Source: Pristionchus mayeri (Eukaryota > Nematoda > Chromadorea > Rhabditida > Neodiplogasteridae). From it: a stretch of DNA of 64,000 nt. The notes beneath the pieces were generated by a model, which saw only the letters and a program-made list of their open reading frames with translations, was not told the DNA's origin and ran no database searches. The DNA is taken from assembly GCA_036245805.1 (NCBI GenBank), contig BTRK01000003.1, forward strand, positions 37,403,215-37,467,214, written 5' to 3'. Positions 1-9,649 of the stretch are shown one piece after another; the stretch's first letter is position 1; every line of letters starts with the position of its first letter. The position numbers and the translations under genes were made by a program.

Positions 1-52
1 TTCATTCTTTGCTGTTCCCTCACAGTTAAAAGGCTCGTCTCGGATCAGTAGT

Positions 53-155
53 AGAGTTCGAGAAACGATACCACGATCTCTTCATTCTACACACTCTCTC
101 GCCGGTCTAGAGAGTGTGCAGAATGAAGAGAGCGTGGTATCGGTTTTCGAACTCT
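53..155. repeat. Long-arm hairpin, family A
   Basis: Imperfect palindrome of about 103 nt. The left arm begins AGAGTTCGAGAAACGATACC and runs to CACACTCTCT; the right arm runs AGAGAGTGTG... to CGAACTCT. The loop is short, around CGCCGGT. The same long-arm version recurs at 11527-11637 and, decayed, at 26617-26733; shorter versions are common elsewhere. It lies about 150-250 bases upstream of Ku1, so it could be part of that promoter or simply a palindromic MITE. Confidence 0.8.
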
Positions 156-170
156 AATCAGTAGTGTTAG

Positions 171-261
171 CAATTCGAGTCATCGTCTCTTCAATTTCCA
201 CACTCTTTCGCCCATTGAGGTCGAGAGTGTGCGAGAAATGAAGAGACGGCGACCCGAATTG
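171..261. repeat. Family A hairpin upstream of Ku1
   Basis: Second palindrome, 15 bases after the first. Outer arms CAATTCGAGTC / GACCCGAATTG enclose GTCTCTTCAATTTCCACACTC and its partner GAGTGTGCGAGAAATGAAGAGAC. It ends 39 bases before the Ku1 start codon. Confidence 0.75.
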
Positions 262-300
262 TGACCTATTCTGATCAGCTCATTCCAGCTTATCTCAAGA

Positions 301-589
301 ATGGCTCGCCTTCTTCTCCTTCTCATTTCTCTTCTCATCTCTTCGACTGCTCTCCCTGCCGATAAGTGCAAGCTGCCCGTGCAGTCTGGGCCCTGCGAGT
401 CAGTAATCTATCTAACCTGTGAACCACCGAACTACCGCAAATCACCTAAAAATACATTTCAGGGCCTACATGCCCCGCTTCTACTATGACGCTGCAAGCG
501 GACAGTGCAAGGACTTCGTCTACGGGGGCTGCGGAGGCAATGATAATCGATTCGGGACAGTGAAGGAGTGTGAAGACGCATGCAAATGA
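301..589 (+). CDS. Ku1: secreted Kunitz-type protease inhibitor (2 exons)
   Basis: Exon 1 is 301-398 and exon 2 is 463-589, with a GT-AG intron (GTCAGT donor, TTTCAG acceptor). The product is 74 aa. A Leu-rich signal peptide (about residues 1-19) is followed by one Kunitz domain with the standard spacing C-x8-C-x15-C-x7-C-x12-C-x3-C, so all three expected disulphides are possible. Such proteins insert a reactive loop into serine proteases and are secreted. The predicted P1 residue, just after the second cysteine, is Glu (GPCE-AY) rather than Lys or Arg, so a trypsin target is unlikely; an acidic-site protease or a non-inhibitory role is possible. AATAAA at 678-683 fits the poly(A) site. Closest relative in the window is Ku5. 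The split of the six cysteines over the two exons is shared by all cluster members. Confidence 0.9.
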
Positions 590-677
590 GTGCGGTAGCT
601 GAATGAGTTCAAAGGATTAAAATCATATTTTAGACTCGCTCCTCGTAGTCTCGTTGTGCCTCCCTCGCAGTCGTATC

Positions 678-683
678 AATAAA
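678..683 (+). terminator. Poly(A) signal of Ku1
   Basis: AATAAA, 89 bases after the Ku1 stop codon, in an A/T-rich context. Confidence 0.6.
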
Positions 684-1389
684 TTATCTTTCGCACTGAT
701 TTATGTGTTAATATTTGTTTCAACATTCCAATAAAAAACATTCCAATAATAATTCTTTCAACAATCCAAGCAATTTATGGTAAATGTTGTGCACTTTACT
801 TCGGATCCATTGGCTTTCTCTCTACTTCGCACAAACATATCCAGCTCTTGAAACGCAACTGAATTATATGAATACGTTTCCAAAAAAAAAGTCTCAGCCC
901 ATCTTTTGCTGAAAAGAAAATGAATGGTCCACTTCGTTTCGCATGACATGTCTATGTGAGTGTGAATTGCTATCAAAAGATCAAGTATTGCTCTGTCAAG
1001 GTTAATTGCTTGGTGATGCGCCCTCTTATGTTTGCGTGTTATCTCGTCCTTCGCGATCGATGAGAGAGCAAATATTACGAGGAGGGCAAGAATCATACAA
1101 ATAGACTGACCTTCGTTTCTTTCTAATCTCTGTTTCCTCAGTGAGTATTTGAAGAGCTCTCTCTCCTTTCTCTGACTTTTCTCGCAGATTTTCATCCACC
1201 TTTTTCATCGAGCTCGTTGAAAAGTTCGTGAACTTTTTAGCGAGGTGGTTAGAGAAAGAGTGAGAGAGACTTTTTTTGAGAGAAACCTCAGAAGTTCGCG
1301 AACTTTTTGAACATTTCTGACAGATTAAACAGGCCGAATGAAATTTTCGCAAATTTAAATGTATACGCAAACGAAAACATTTTAAAAAA
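684..1389. other. Ku1-Ku2 intergenic sequence
   Basis: No gene recognised. Parts match the stretch downstream of Ku5 (about 14450-14900), which shows that the Ku1-Ku2 interval was duplicated together with the genes. Around 1200-1320 there is a degenerate inverted arrangement of AAGTTCGTGAACTTTTT and AAGTTCGCGAACTTTTT. Confidence 0.5.
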
Positions 1390-1775
1390 GATTTATTTTG
1401 GACTGGCTGAGCGATGAATCACCCACTAAACTATTGAAGGTCAAGAGCAAAAAAGAAGTTGATTCATTGCTCAGCCATTCGTAATCCAATCGGCGCAATC
1501 CTTTCGCGTCTCTTCAAGTGGAGTGATATTGCTCTAATAGGTTGATGGGAGAGTTCGTACACCTAGAGGGCGCTAATCGTTCCATCATTTCCGCTTCCTT
1601 CTTTCTTGTCGCTGTGGCCGCATTCAGTATTTGAAGAGCGCATGTGTGTGCATATCTGCTTTTCGCTTCACTTCGCGATAAAATTCATATTTTAAATATG
1701 ATGTTTTTTCTATTACTTTTCCTTCATTTATTTCCGTTTTAAAGCAAGTATTCTCATGCATATGCATGTCAGGAG
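1390..1775 (+). promoter_or_regulatory. Conserved upstream region of Ku2
   Basis: This block aligns with 15160-15540 upstream of Ku6. Shared words include GGCTGAGCGA, GATTCATTGCTCAGCCATTCG, AGTATTTGAAGAGCGC and GGAGGGCGCTAATCGT (slightly changed here). GGCTGAGC...GCTCAGCC forms an inverted repeat of about 70 bases in both copies. Similarity over about 380 bases next to a start codon fits a co-duplicated promoter; recent duplication alone could also explain it. Confidence 0.5.
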
Positions 1776-2520
1776 ATGGCTCGCCTTCTTTTCCTCATTA
1801 TTTCTCTAATCATCACGTCTACTGCTCTCCCTTCCGAGAAATGCAAGCTGCCAAAACAGACGGGGCCGTGCAGGTTCGTTCATTTTTTTTTACATTTTGA
1901 CGATAAAGCGCTACCGTAGTGCAATAATAACAATTTCAGAGCATATTTTCCGATGTTCCACTCATATTTATCATATTTATTTATCCTGACGTCAGGCACA
2001 ATGGTCCTGCAGGAGGGTGACTTCAGTGTGGAGGGAATGGGGATCTTCGGTCTCAGAGCGTCGTTAGGTCAAGGGATGGGATCTTCTTTGGCTTCTCTGG
2101 TCAACTGTAGGGACGATCGTGACGGATCTCCGTTGAGCATCGAAGTAGATCATCCTGCCGCCGAACACCTGACTTGCGCCGGTTAGGAACTCACAACGCA
2201 GACAGCGGGGCTTTCTTGACGGTAGATCACTCGAGACGATGGGAATCCTTCCGTGCTCCTCCTCTTGAAGTGTACCAAGTAGGCGATACTCTCCGGGTTG
2301 CCCAAGCTGACGGGAGAGGATTCCCCAAACTAGGTCGGAAAAGAGCGGGGTCAGGGACGACCGCCCATCACGAGCGCTAGAATGGAGAAGAGAAGCGATG
2401 TTCCACTACGACGCCAAAAGCGGCCAATGCAAGGACTTCGTCTACGGAGGGTGCCAGGGCAACGATAACCGTTTCAATTCCATGATGGAGTGTGAAACAA
2501 CATGCAAAGGGGTACGGTAG
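1776..2520 (+). pseudogene. Ku2: Kunitz inhibitor gene broken by an insertion
   Basis: Exon 1 (1776-1873) encodes a signal peptide and the first two cysteines and ends in GTTCGT. Exon 2 starts at about 1940 (AGA GCA TAT, so P1 = Arg). After the codons for the MFH motif it is interrupted by foreign DNA (1963-2395). The Kunitz reading resumes at 2396 and reaches a stop at 2518-2520. The inserted length plus a 12-base duplication is not a multiple of three and carries stops, so no normal product is expected. Apart from this break both halves look intact, including all six cysteines, which implies a recent event. AATAAA at 2588-2593 remains. Ku6 is the intact paralogue. Confidence 0.85.
1963..2395 (-). 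mobile_element. 433-bp insertion with 12-bp target duplication
   Basis: The 12 bases CGATGTTCCACT occur at 1951-1962 and again at 2396-2407, exactly bracketing the insert inside an exon that is continuous in Ku6 and Ku8. On the minus strand the insert ends in an A/T-rich tail (GATAAATAAATATGATAAAT). A tail of this kind plus a duplication of non-fixed length is typical of target-primed insertion of a 5'-truncated non-LTR element or a SINE. No protein domain was recognised, so the family is open. Confidence 0.7.
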
Positions 2521-2817
2521 CTCAGAATTCATCATTTCCTAATCATGAGTCAGGCTCACTAGAGGATGGCTCGTTCGCAGATGTATCAATAAAGATGTTG
2601 ATCCGGCTTGAATTTATGCGTACTCCGTTCGAATTCTTTTAGATTACAATAATCAGATAAATGAGGAATTTATTCTCATTGAAACTTGCATATGTGATTC
2701 CTTCTGATTAATACGAGTTCATGATCGAAATTATGATATTGTTTTCATATTTTTGCTTTTGTGCAGTGATTCATCACGAATTGTTCTCAAAAAGAAGAAT
2801 GGAAGTTGCGGTTTCCT

Positions 2818-3065
2818 TTAAAGGAGGAGCCAAAATTCAATTTATCAAGGTATCATATGCACGGCCTGGAGCTCCACAACGATAAGAAGCTCCGAAATTT
2901 GCACACTGATATCTCCATTCCGAACCGAGTTATAACTAGTTGGCTGGGAGCCAGATCAGGGACAGATCAGGGAAGGGGGCGAGATAGCACGCGACTTGAA
3001 GATAGTGCGTCCCTAGTTGAAGCATATTCCAACCGGGCGCGCGTTTGCATTTACTCCTCATTTAA
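2818..3065. mobile_element. TTAA-flanked MITE, copy 1
   Basis: 248-bp element bounded by TTAA at 2818-2821 and 3062-3065, with terminal inverted repeats reading about TTAAAGGAGGAGTAAA. A second copy of nearly the same length is at 55737-55989. The paralogous sequence at 21503-21540 has the flanks joined with a single TTAA. TTAA targets suggest a piggyBac-like (or Kolobok-like) mobilising enzyme, which is inference. Confidence 0.8.
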
Positions 3066-3395
3066 TGAGCGATTGCCTACGATCATCTGTCAAAATTGAG
3101 TTAGAAGCTCGAGAGGGGTCTACAATATAGATTTTGTTTTAGACACGGAACACAACTGGCAATATTGTATAGTGTGGGGGCCGAGCTAATAAATTATTGT
3201 TAACGTGTAATATTTCGAACGGCGTAAAAGTCGAATGATAGAACGAAAATGAAAAAAAAAATGTATGCGAGACTGCGAGTAATCTAATCTGATCGAATAG
3301 GGAACTAGTCGAAGACAGATGAGACCATTCGAGCAGATCGTCACTTTTGCTATCTCACCCCCGTCACGCACCATATTCACTATTGATTTTCATCC
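3066..3395. other. Intergenic remnant shared with 21540-21680 and 24361-24450
   Basis: Contains AGACACGGAACACAAC and TATGCGAGACTG stretches that match the DNA on both sides of the RTE element at 21694-24360. It is therefore the uninterrupted version of that locus. No gene seen. Confidence 0.5.
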
Positions 3396-4874
3396 TTAAC
3401 ACGGATCTCCTGTAAAAATGCAGGAACCGAAGCGACAAAAAAATTTTTTGCTTCACGGATTTCGCTGCAACCAGTACGACTGACCAAAGTGAGGGCGAGG
3501 ATAACGCCAATCCACTTCATCTTTTCGAAATTTGCATGTTGAGCGAAGTTATGACCTACCGCGTTGGAAGACCGTATATCGGTCAGTTTTGACATACAGG
3601 GACCGATTTTTTTCCATTCGATGCGTATTCTCCTCATCTACAAATAAGTCCGCACTCCGTGCAGAAATTACGTCTTTACATAGTTTCACATGAAAAACTA
3701 ATTTTATCATCTCAATATGCTAATTTTGGACCTTTTCTGAAGCGAACTGTACGATTTTTATTTTTGATTCGGATTCCCCACCCCAGAATTGAGGTACGTA
3801 CATAGTTCGTTTGTCGTAACGCGGGGCTGATCATACCGGTACTCAGTAGGCAGTTTCTGGACGGTGCCAATTTTGAATAAAACACCATTCGATGTGTTTT
3901 TCTCTTCCGAGTCATGCAAACGGGCAAAGTAAGATTATTACTGGATAGCTCTCGAGTAGTTCTTCAAAAATCACGAAGGGGCCCAAAACGTCAAAGTTGG
4001 CCGTTTTCGAGATATTGAATGGATCACAGTGTTTCATAAAAAAATTACGACAAGTCCAGATACTCCCTACTGAGTAGCCATATGTACATCACCTTGTTTC
4101 GGCTAACGAAATATGCAGATACGTCAATTCGGTGATGAGGAATCTGAATCAAACATAAAAATCGTACAGTCACAGGTTATTAGTCGTATGAGACCATTTC
4201 TCTTCCTTTTTGGGCACTATTGAAATCGGGGTTGCGCAATATCTCGAAAACGGACAACTTTGACGTCTTGGGCCCCTTCGTGATTTTTGAAGAACTACTC
4301 GAGAGCTATCCAGTAATAATCTTACTTTGCCCGTTTGCATGACTCGGAAGCGAAATACACATCGAATGGTGTTTTATTCAAAATTGGCACCAATTCCAGA
4401 AACTGCCTACTGAGTACCGGTATGATCAGCCCCGCGTTACGACAAACGAACTATGTATGTACCTCAATTCTGGGGTGGGGAATCCGAATCAAAAATAAAA
4501 ATCGTACAGTTCGCTTCAGAAAAGGTCCAAAATTAGCATATTGAGATGATAAAATCAGTTTTTCATGTGAAACTATGTAAAGACGTAATTTCTGCACGGA
4601 GTGCAAACGGACTTATTAGTAGATGAGAAGAATACGCATCGAATGGAAAAAAATCGGTCCCTGTAGGTCAAAAACTGACCGATATACGGTCTTCCAACGC
4701 GGTAGGTCATAACTTCGCTCAAAATGCAAATTTCGAAAAGATGAAGTGGATTGGCGTTATCCTCGCCCTCACTTTGGTCAGTCCTACTGGTTGCAGTGAA
4801 ATCCGTGACACACATTTTTTTTCTGTCGCAAAGGGGTCTAGTTTTCCTGCATTTTTACAGGAGATCCGTGTTAA
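3396..4874. mobile_element. Long foldback element with arms of about 640 bp
   Basis: Positions 3396 to about 4030 reappear in inverted order from about 4240 to 4874. The element is framed by TTAA (3396-3399 and 4871-4874), followed inward by CACGGATCTCCTGTAAAAAT on each side, so a TTAA-target transposon is likely. Each arm encodes a short ORF starting MKWIGVILALTLVS (3522 leftward and 4741 rightward) that looks like a signal peptide. No transposase was recognised; the central 200 bp is unassigned. Arm divergence is low but not zero. Confidence 0.8.
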
Positions 4875-4878
4875 TGAG

Positions 4879-4970
4879 GATAGCCAGAGGGAGGGAGGGG
4901 GAGAATCGTCCGTTCGTATTCCCCGCTGACACAGGTCCTGCAGTTTACAATTTAAATGGTAAATGAGCGT
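4879..4970. repeat. GCCAGAGGGAGG repeat, copy 1 of 3
   Basis: Stretch beginning GATAGCCAGAGGGAGGGAGG and ending near GTCCTGCAG. Related copies are at about 25912-25985 and 27620-27690, where GCCAGAGGG faces CCCTCTGGC as an inverted repeat. Followed by a shared AATGAGC(G/A)TGGTAG block. Confidence 0.6.
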
Positions 4971-5019
4971 GGTAGTGAAGAAGATTTTTTTGAAGAGAAG
5001 AGAAGACCAAACATTTGTG

Positions 5020-5500
5020 TGTGCATCATTGACAAAAACCTGATCCATTCTGATTTGAAAGAGACGTGCAACTCAGCCGATCTTCCACTGTTGAATGCAG
5101 AACAAATAATGTGTTTATGTTATGTTTCCGCATCACAACAATTACAAACTCATCCGGGATGCCCCAATAGCTCGCACCTTTCTCGTCGAAGAAAAAAACA
5201 ACAAACTGTCGAACGGCAAATTCTATCACAGCTAATGGCGTTTCCCATTAGCTGTGATAGAATTTGTGTTCCAAACTAACAATACATTGGTTCATCGGTC
5301 AAACCTCGTCAACAGTACTATACTCTCCTCGTTCAGCGTGCTCTCTCGCTCTTCCCGCTCTCAGACGCTGCTGGATGAGATTCGTCATTTCGTTGGTGAG
5401 CACAATATCTCAAAGTCCACGATCAGAATTTCACGGCAAATCGTCTCATATATCCATTGTGCATGATTGGCATGCATGGGGCTTGAAGGTGCCTGAAGAG
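5020..5500. repeat. Segment duplicated at 31250-31810
   Basis: About 480 bases align with 31250-31810 in the same orientation (AAAACCTGATCCATTCT, ATTACAAACTCATCCGGGAT, ATTGGCATGCATGGGGCTTG). The other copy contains about 110 extra bases of family A hairpin DNA at 31545-31680. This copy ends in the Ku3 fragment. Confidence 0.75.
5217..5266. repeat. Perfect 22-bp hairpin
   Basis: CAAATTCTATCACAGCTAATGG (5217-5238) is exactly complementary to 5245-5266, with a 6-base loop. The duplicate at about 31450 carries only the right arm (CATTAGCTGTGATCGAATTTG), so the left arm looks like a local inverted duplication made after the copies separated. Confidence 0.85.
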
Positions 5501-5502
5501 CA

Positions 5503-5579
5503 CTGGAGGCTGCCAAGGCAACGGAAATCGTTTCAACTCTATGAAGGAGTGTGAAGCTGCATGCAAAGGGCTAAGTAGA
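5503..5579 (+). pseudogene. Ku3: 3' fragment of a Kunitz exon
   Basis: Encodes [20 protein letters not shown], the last three cysteines of a Kunitz domain; the upstream half of exon 2 and all of exon 1 are missing. The usual stop is displaced by one missing base (GGGCTAAGTAG). Two tandem copies of the cluster's 3'-UTR follow, each with ATCGATAAATA (about 5640 and 5745), which suggests an unequal exchange. Confidence 0.8.
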
Positions 5580-5769
5580 TCAGAGTTCAATCTGTCACCA
5601 TCATTATTCATACTCGCTCGAGCATGTCTCGTGCGCAGATGTATCGATAAATATTTTGATCCGGCATGAGTACTGTAGCTGAGAGTTCGGCGGGCCGCGA
5701 TCATGATTCATGCTCGTTAGACGATGTCTCTTTCGCAATCTTTATCGATAAATAGTTTGATTAGGATTG

Positions 5770-6870
5770 AATATCTGCACGTTCTAATTGTGTCGGAATG
5801 AAAATCGATAGTTTGATAAATGTTACATTTTGCTAATTTGGAGGGGAATGTGCAAGTTGGATTTCAACTCCATCCGAGTTCATGATCTAAATGCCCCTTT
5901 ATTTCAATTTTTCGCTTCCATCAGCATCGTATTCATCACGAACTACTCTCGAGAAGAATAATGGAAGTTACAGAAGTATTTTATGAGCGATTAAATTGGC
6001 TCTCCGTCACACGGTTCGTTAGGACAATGAAGGCACAGACTTGAAAGACACGCGTCGCATCGCTGTTTCCGCGCTATCGATGTATTCGAACCACCAAATG
6101 TATTCTATTTTTTAGTGTGAGGGTTACTTAAAGGTGGGATCGCTCCGTTAAAGATAGCGAGAAGTCCTCGTTTCGAAGGCGGAGGGCGCGCTTGCATAAA
6201 TAGACCGACGAAGGGGCGCGCTCTAACTGCGCCGGGTTAGAGTGAGGGCAGAGGGGGGGGGGTTAGAGTCTGCCTTAACGAGCCGTGCGTCAGTCCAAGG
6301 GGAATTCGAAAACTTCGAGGGTTCATCATTTATTCTTAGTTTGGTCTAGACACATGAATTGCGCAGGAATATTGAATTCAGTTATTGGAACGAGCAAATG
6401 TAATATTGATGAAACACAACTGTATCGTCTTATCTTTCGCCCGGGAAAGGCGAGGATTGGAGCGAAATAAATGCAATGTATTCCAGATTGAGAGTGATCG
6501 CAACTGACCGACAATGAGCATGGGGAAATGAGAATAACCAAGCAATTGCTCCAGATTTCGTCAGAGGGAAATATAATCCTGATATAACCTTGTCGTGTAT
6601 TGAATATAATGTAATACTAAGCGATTCGTTAACCCTTAAAAAAATAATAAATATCTTCATCCCCTGCACTACCCACCGGTCTCCACCGTATGAAGAATGC
6701 AGAAACGGTGGACCTACTTTTGCACTGTAGATGATCGATAAACCAATTCGGTTTTCGATAGAAGTATCAATGAAGAGTAACAAAAAATAAGAGAAATAAT
6801 TTATTGACATGATAGTGCACTAGGCACATGATACAATGTAGAGCTGACAACAATCACGATTGCGGCACAG
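5770..6870. other. Intergenic sequence between Ku3 and Ku4
   Basis: No gene recognised. About 6340-6480 is a dispersed segment (GATGAAACACAACTGTATCGT) also present in the Ku5 intron (14010-14110) and at about 26395. A G-run interrupts 6250-6262. TTTATT at 6800-6805 is a plausible minus-strand poly(A) signal for Ku4. Confidence 0.45.
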
Positions 6871-6877
6871 TTATGAT

Positions 6878-6974
6878 CTACCGTTTGCATGCTGCTTCAC
6901 ACTCCTTCATTGTATCGAAACGATTGTCGTTGCCTTGGCAGCCTCCATAGATGAATTCCTTGCACTCACCGCAC
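6878..6974 (-). pseudogene. Ku4: truncated Kunitz exon
   Basis: Minus-strand reading [20 protein letters not shown] then [10 protein letters not shown] and stop at 6880-6878. It has four of the six cysteines with correct spacing. Upstream, the sequence dissolves into a short repeat of GTGAGTGCG units, so the first half of exon 2 and exon 1 are absent. Possibly the break was created by slippage at the GGTGAGTGC codons. Confidence 0.8.
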
Positions 6975-6989
6975 TCACTGCACTCACTT

Positions 6990-7142
6990 TTTTCTTTCCG
7001 AGTTTTCAAAAATAATTTCAACAGAAAAGTTTCTGGAAATAATTTTCCAATCATTTTGAGCCCAATGCCATCTCTCTAGCACATCTGGGAGCTGAAATAC
7101 AGGATAGCCGGGTGCAAAACCGGAAAATTCCTTAAAGCCGGC
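6990..7142. repeat. Dispersed repeat also at 61480-61620
   Basis: Shares AATAATTTTCCAATCATTTTGAGCCCAATGCCAT (with substitutions), CATCTGGGAGCTGA and ACCGGAAAAT words with 61480-61620. Probably a non-autonomous transposon remnant; ends not determined. Confidence 0.55.
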
Positions 7143-7333
7143 TTTGGGACCTATGACCCATATTTTTCGAAAACTTGCGTCTAGGGTATTCTAACACTAT
7201 AATATGAGTGAAATCAGGAACAATTTTTTTATAAATGTTCCCGCACACCTCCACTGACTCATAATACACGTGTTATATACTCGCGACTGATGGTGATAAT
7301 GCGATCATGAGCTGTCATCTGCTCCCAAATCAT

Positions 7334-7642
7334 TCACTTCCCGTTCCGTCGTTGCTCGCACAACCGCCTCAGCCACTTTCGCATCCTTGAACATTCCTGA
7401 ATGTGATTATGATTATACACTTCTTCATTGACAAACATACTGCACTTTGTATAGTGGTAAATGTGAGATACTGAATGCCAACAGCGTGTTTCAGTCATCA
7501 ATTCGAAACGATGTTCGTGTGAGAGCAAGGACTCCTGACCGTCGAACAGGACGTACTTCCTCACTCCAACCTCCATCTCCTTCACTGCCCAAATATTCAG
7601 CCACCGTCGATCAGGGCTCAGAGATGGAAACTTGCGGATTTC
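7334..7642 (-). CDS. Unrecognised exon, possibly 3'-terminal
   Basis: After a possible acceptor (TTAACTAG, exon start at 7642) there are about 100 uninterrupted codons ending in a stop at 7334. The reading includes RRWLNIWAVKEMEVGVRKYV and MTETRCWHSVSHIYHYTKC, with a His/Cys-rich middle (HNHIQEC). Base use and length favour coding. I do not recognise the family; zinc-binding is conceivable from the Cys/His pattern but is inference. A related exon start (GATGCCTAC after TCAG) lies just upstream at about 7938 and again at 9644, so the gene may be one of two paralogous copies. Could be a pseudogene. Confidence 0.4.
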   Translation of the reverse strand, partial: EIRKFPSLSPDRRWLNIWAVKEMEVGVRKYVLFDGQESLLSHEHRFELMTETRCWHSVSHIYHYTKCSMFVNEEVYNHNHIQECSRMRKWLRRLCEQRRNGK

Positions 7643-7649
7643 CTAGTTA

Positions 7650-8740
7650 ATTTGATTCACGAAATCGAAAACGGTCACAATATCAAGAGCGATTTCGGCT
7701 GAAGAGAGGTCGAAGAGTCGCATACCGATCTGAAATGCTGAATGTAAATTACGAGTTCATCTTGACAGAGGGGACGCTAGAATGCTATCCCATCGAAGAT
7801 CGTGCTAAAACTTGCCCACCTTTTAAATTCATTGGCTGGAGAGAGAGAGATCTTGCAGTTGCTCGAATGGACTCTTGTGATGGATTTGGCCAAGTGAGTC
7901 ACTGACGTAAGAAAACAGACAGAGATGGCGTAGGCATCTGATAATAATTATAATTAACATCGGAACAACTGGCTAAATGTGACGAGACAATGTGATGAAT
8001 TAGTAGAAAATCACTGAAAATACTGCATGATTAATAGAGAGGAGGGGGGGGTAGTTTGTCTAAGGACAGAGTGTACAGCGATTGCCCCGGATGAGAGAGC
8101 ACGCTGAATGAAGAGAGACGCTTCTGGACCAGCCTTTCCTAGTGTTGTAAAGACCAGCGGCGTTGTGTCCTCTCTCTATTCTCTGAGTGTTATCATATAT
8201 CTGAGTAGTCTCCGATGTTAGTGCGATCTATCTATATGGTCAGCCGAGATGGGATCAAGATTGAATGAAGGGGAAGGGAGGAGTGAAACAGTGGACTTTT
8301 TGAATAAATTTTTATTTTTAATATTGAAAATATTGAAAAATCTACAATCCACTTCCACGATTAACGATATCGCTTTCTGATAGATCTCGTTTGTTATTTT
8401 GCCATTTTTGCAGCATTAACTTATCTACCATTGCAAATAGCCATTTTATTTCAACATGAAAGCCTTGTGAAACATATATTGATGCTACTGTGAATATTCT
8501 AAGGATTGTCTCGGAGCTTTCAATCAAGTCATAGTCGGGTGTCGTAAAGGGATGGCCAGGAACTCTCTTTTGCGCAATCTCTTGCTGGTCGGATTAGTGA
8601 GAGAGCACGCGGAATGGAGAGAGACATTTCTCGCCCAGCCGTTCCTAGTGTCGTAACATCAACAGCGTAGCGTCATCTCTGTTTTCTCTACACTCCTCTG
8701 GTGCTATATTAGTGATCTCTGTTCTGAGTGTGATGTATCG
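7650..8740. other. Repeat-rich intergenic stretch
   Basis: 8050-8330 and 8560-8800 are diverged direct copies (GAGAGAGCACGC(T/G)GAATG(A/G)AGAGAGAC, GCCTTTCCTAGTGT). A third relative is at 9800-10030. Each carries the right arm of a family A hairpin. No gene seen apart from the possible exon start near 7938 on the minus strand. Confidence 0.45.
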
Positions 8741-8819
8741 ACACTAGGTTGAATGAGAATGATGCCATCCAGCCTGTGATATATCACAGGCGGCATGACG
8801 TTATGTTTCACTAGACCTA
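8741..8819. repeat. Family B palindrome
   Basis: CACTAGGTTGAATGAGAATGATGCC faces GGCGGCATGACGTTATGTTTCACTAGACCTA across a centre CCTGTGATATATCACAGG. Member of the palindrome family best preserved at 35697-35786. Confidence 0.7.
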
Positions 8820-9381
8820 TAGACATGATGTATACCTTTACCTTTACCTTTGCTTATTACAATCCACTGCCATAATAAACCATCTCCCCTGATTTAGGCG
8901 GTTCAAGCGTTAATCCAATTTGGAAAATAGTACATGGAAAAATAATTCATTCAATTTGGAAACAAATTCATGGAAAATAATTAGGTGCATGTGCACTCGA
9001 GTTGATCCATGTTCCAAGTCTCCCCCTCCCCGATCCATTTCAGCCGTTCCTTCCCTCTCTCTATTCCCTACCCTAACAGATCCTCTCCCCCCTCCCTATC
9101 ATCCTAACCGAGGCTATTGAGACAACAAACGCATCATTTATTGATCGAGATTCACACGGACGAGATTGAACAAATAAATCAGGCATCAGATGAACGAAGG
9201 AGGCGCTCTCGGGTATAGAAGGAGATCTTTCCACAGTTGTTCAGTCCTCTCCAATGCATATCGATGTTGATCATCTGTCTCTTCTTTCCATCTTGGTGAT
9301 TGAGACCGGTAGACCAACTGAGATAATTCTAATAATTGAGAACAATTATTGATCGCTTACTATTTATTATTGGTTGTACAT

Positions 9382-9644
9382 TCAACAAAGAGTCAGCTGG
9401 TTTTTGTGGCGAATAGATGATGCAGGAGGTGTGGGTTTTGCAGGAACTGAAAGGAATGTAGGCCGCCTCCTTTCATCGTATACCTTGCAGAAAATCTCAT
9501 CAATCATGAATCCCATAGCCTCTCTCTTCCAGAATCCTATATCGGTGCCGTTCAGCTGCAGACGATGATACAGAGAATGCGTTTTAACTTGAAGATTATT
9601 GATCCACTGTTTATTGCATTCAGAGACTGAGATGGTGTAGGCAT
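9382..9644 (-). CDS. Unrecognised exon
   Basis: Starts after an AATTTCAG acceptor and reads AYTISVSECNKQWINNLQVK, then KREAMGFMIDEIFCKVYDER and a Pro-rich end (PAKPTPPASS), stop at 9384-9382; about 87 codons without a stop. The first codons resemble a reading at about 7938 on the same strand (AYAISV), suggesting duplicated genes. No family recognised. An exon rather than a whole gene: no start codon and no signal peptide in frame. Confidence 0.4.
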
Positions 9645-9649
9645 CTGAA

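Noticed and set aside
3712..4544. Paired 70-codon ORFs with almost identical protein on opposite strands
   Set aside because: They are the two arms of the foldback element; similarity follows from the inverted repeat and there is no sign of selection on the protein.
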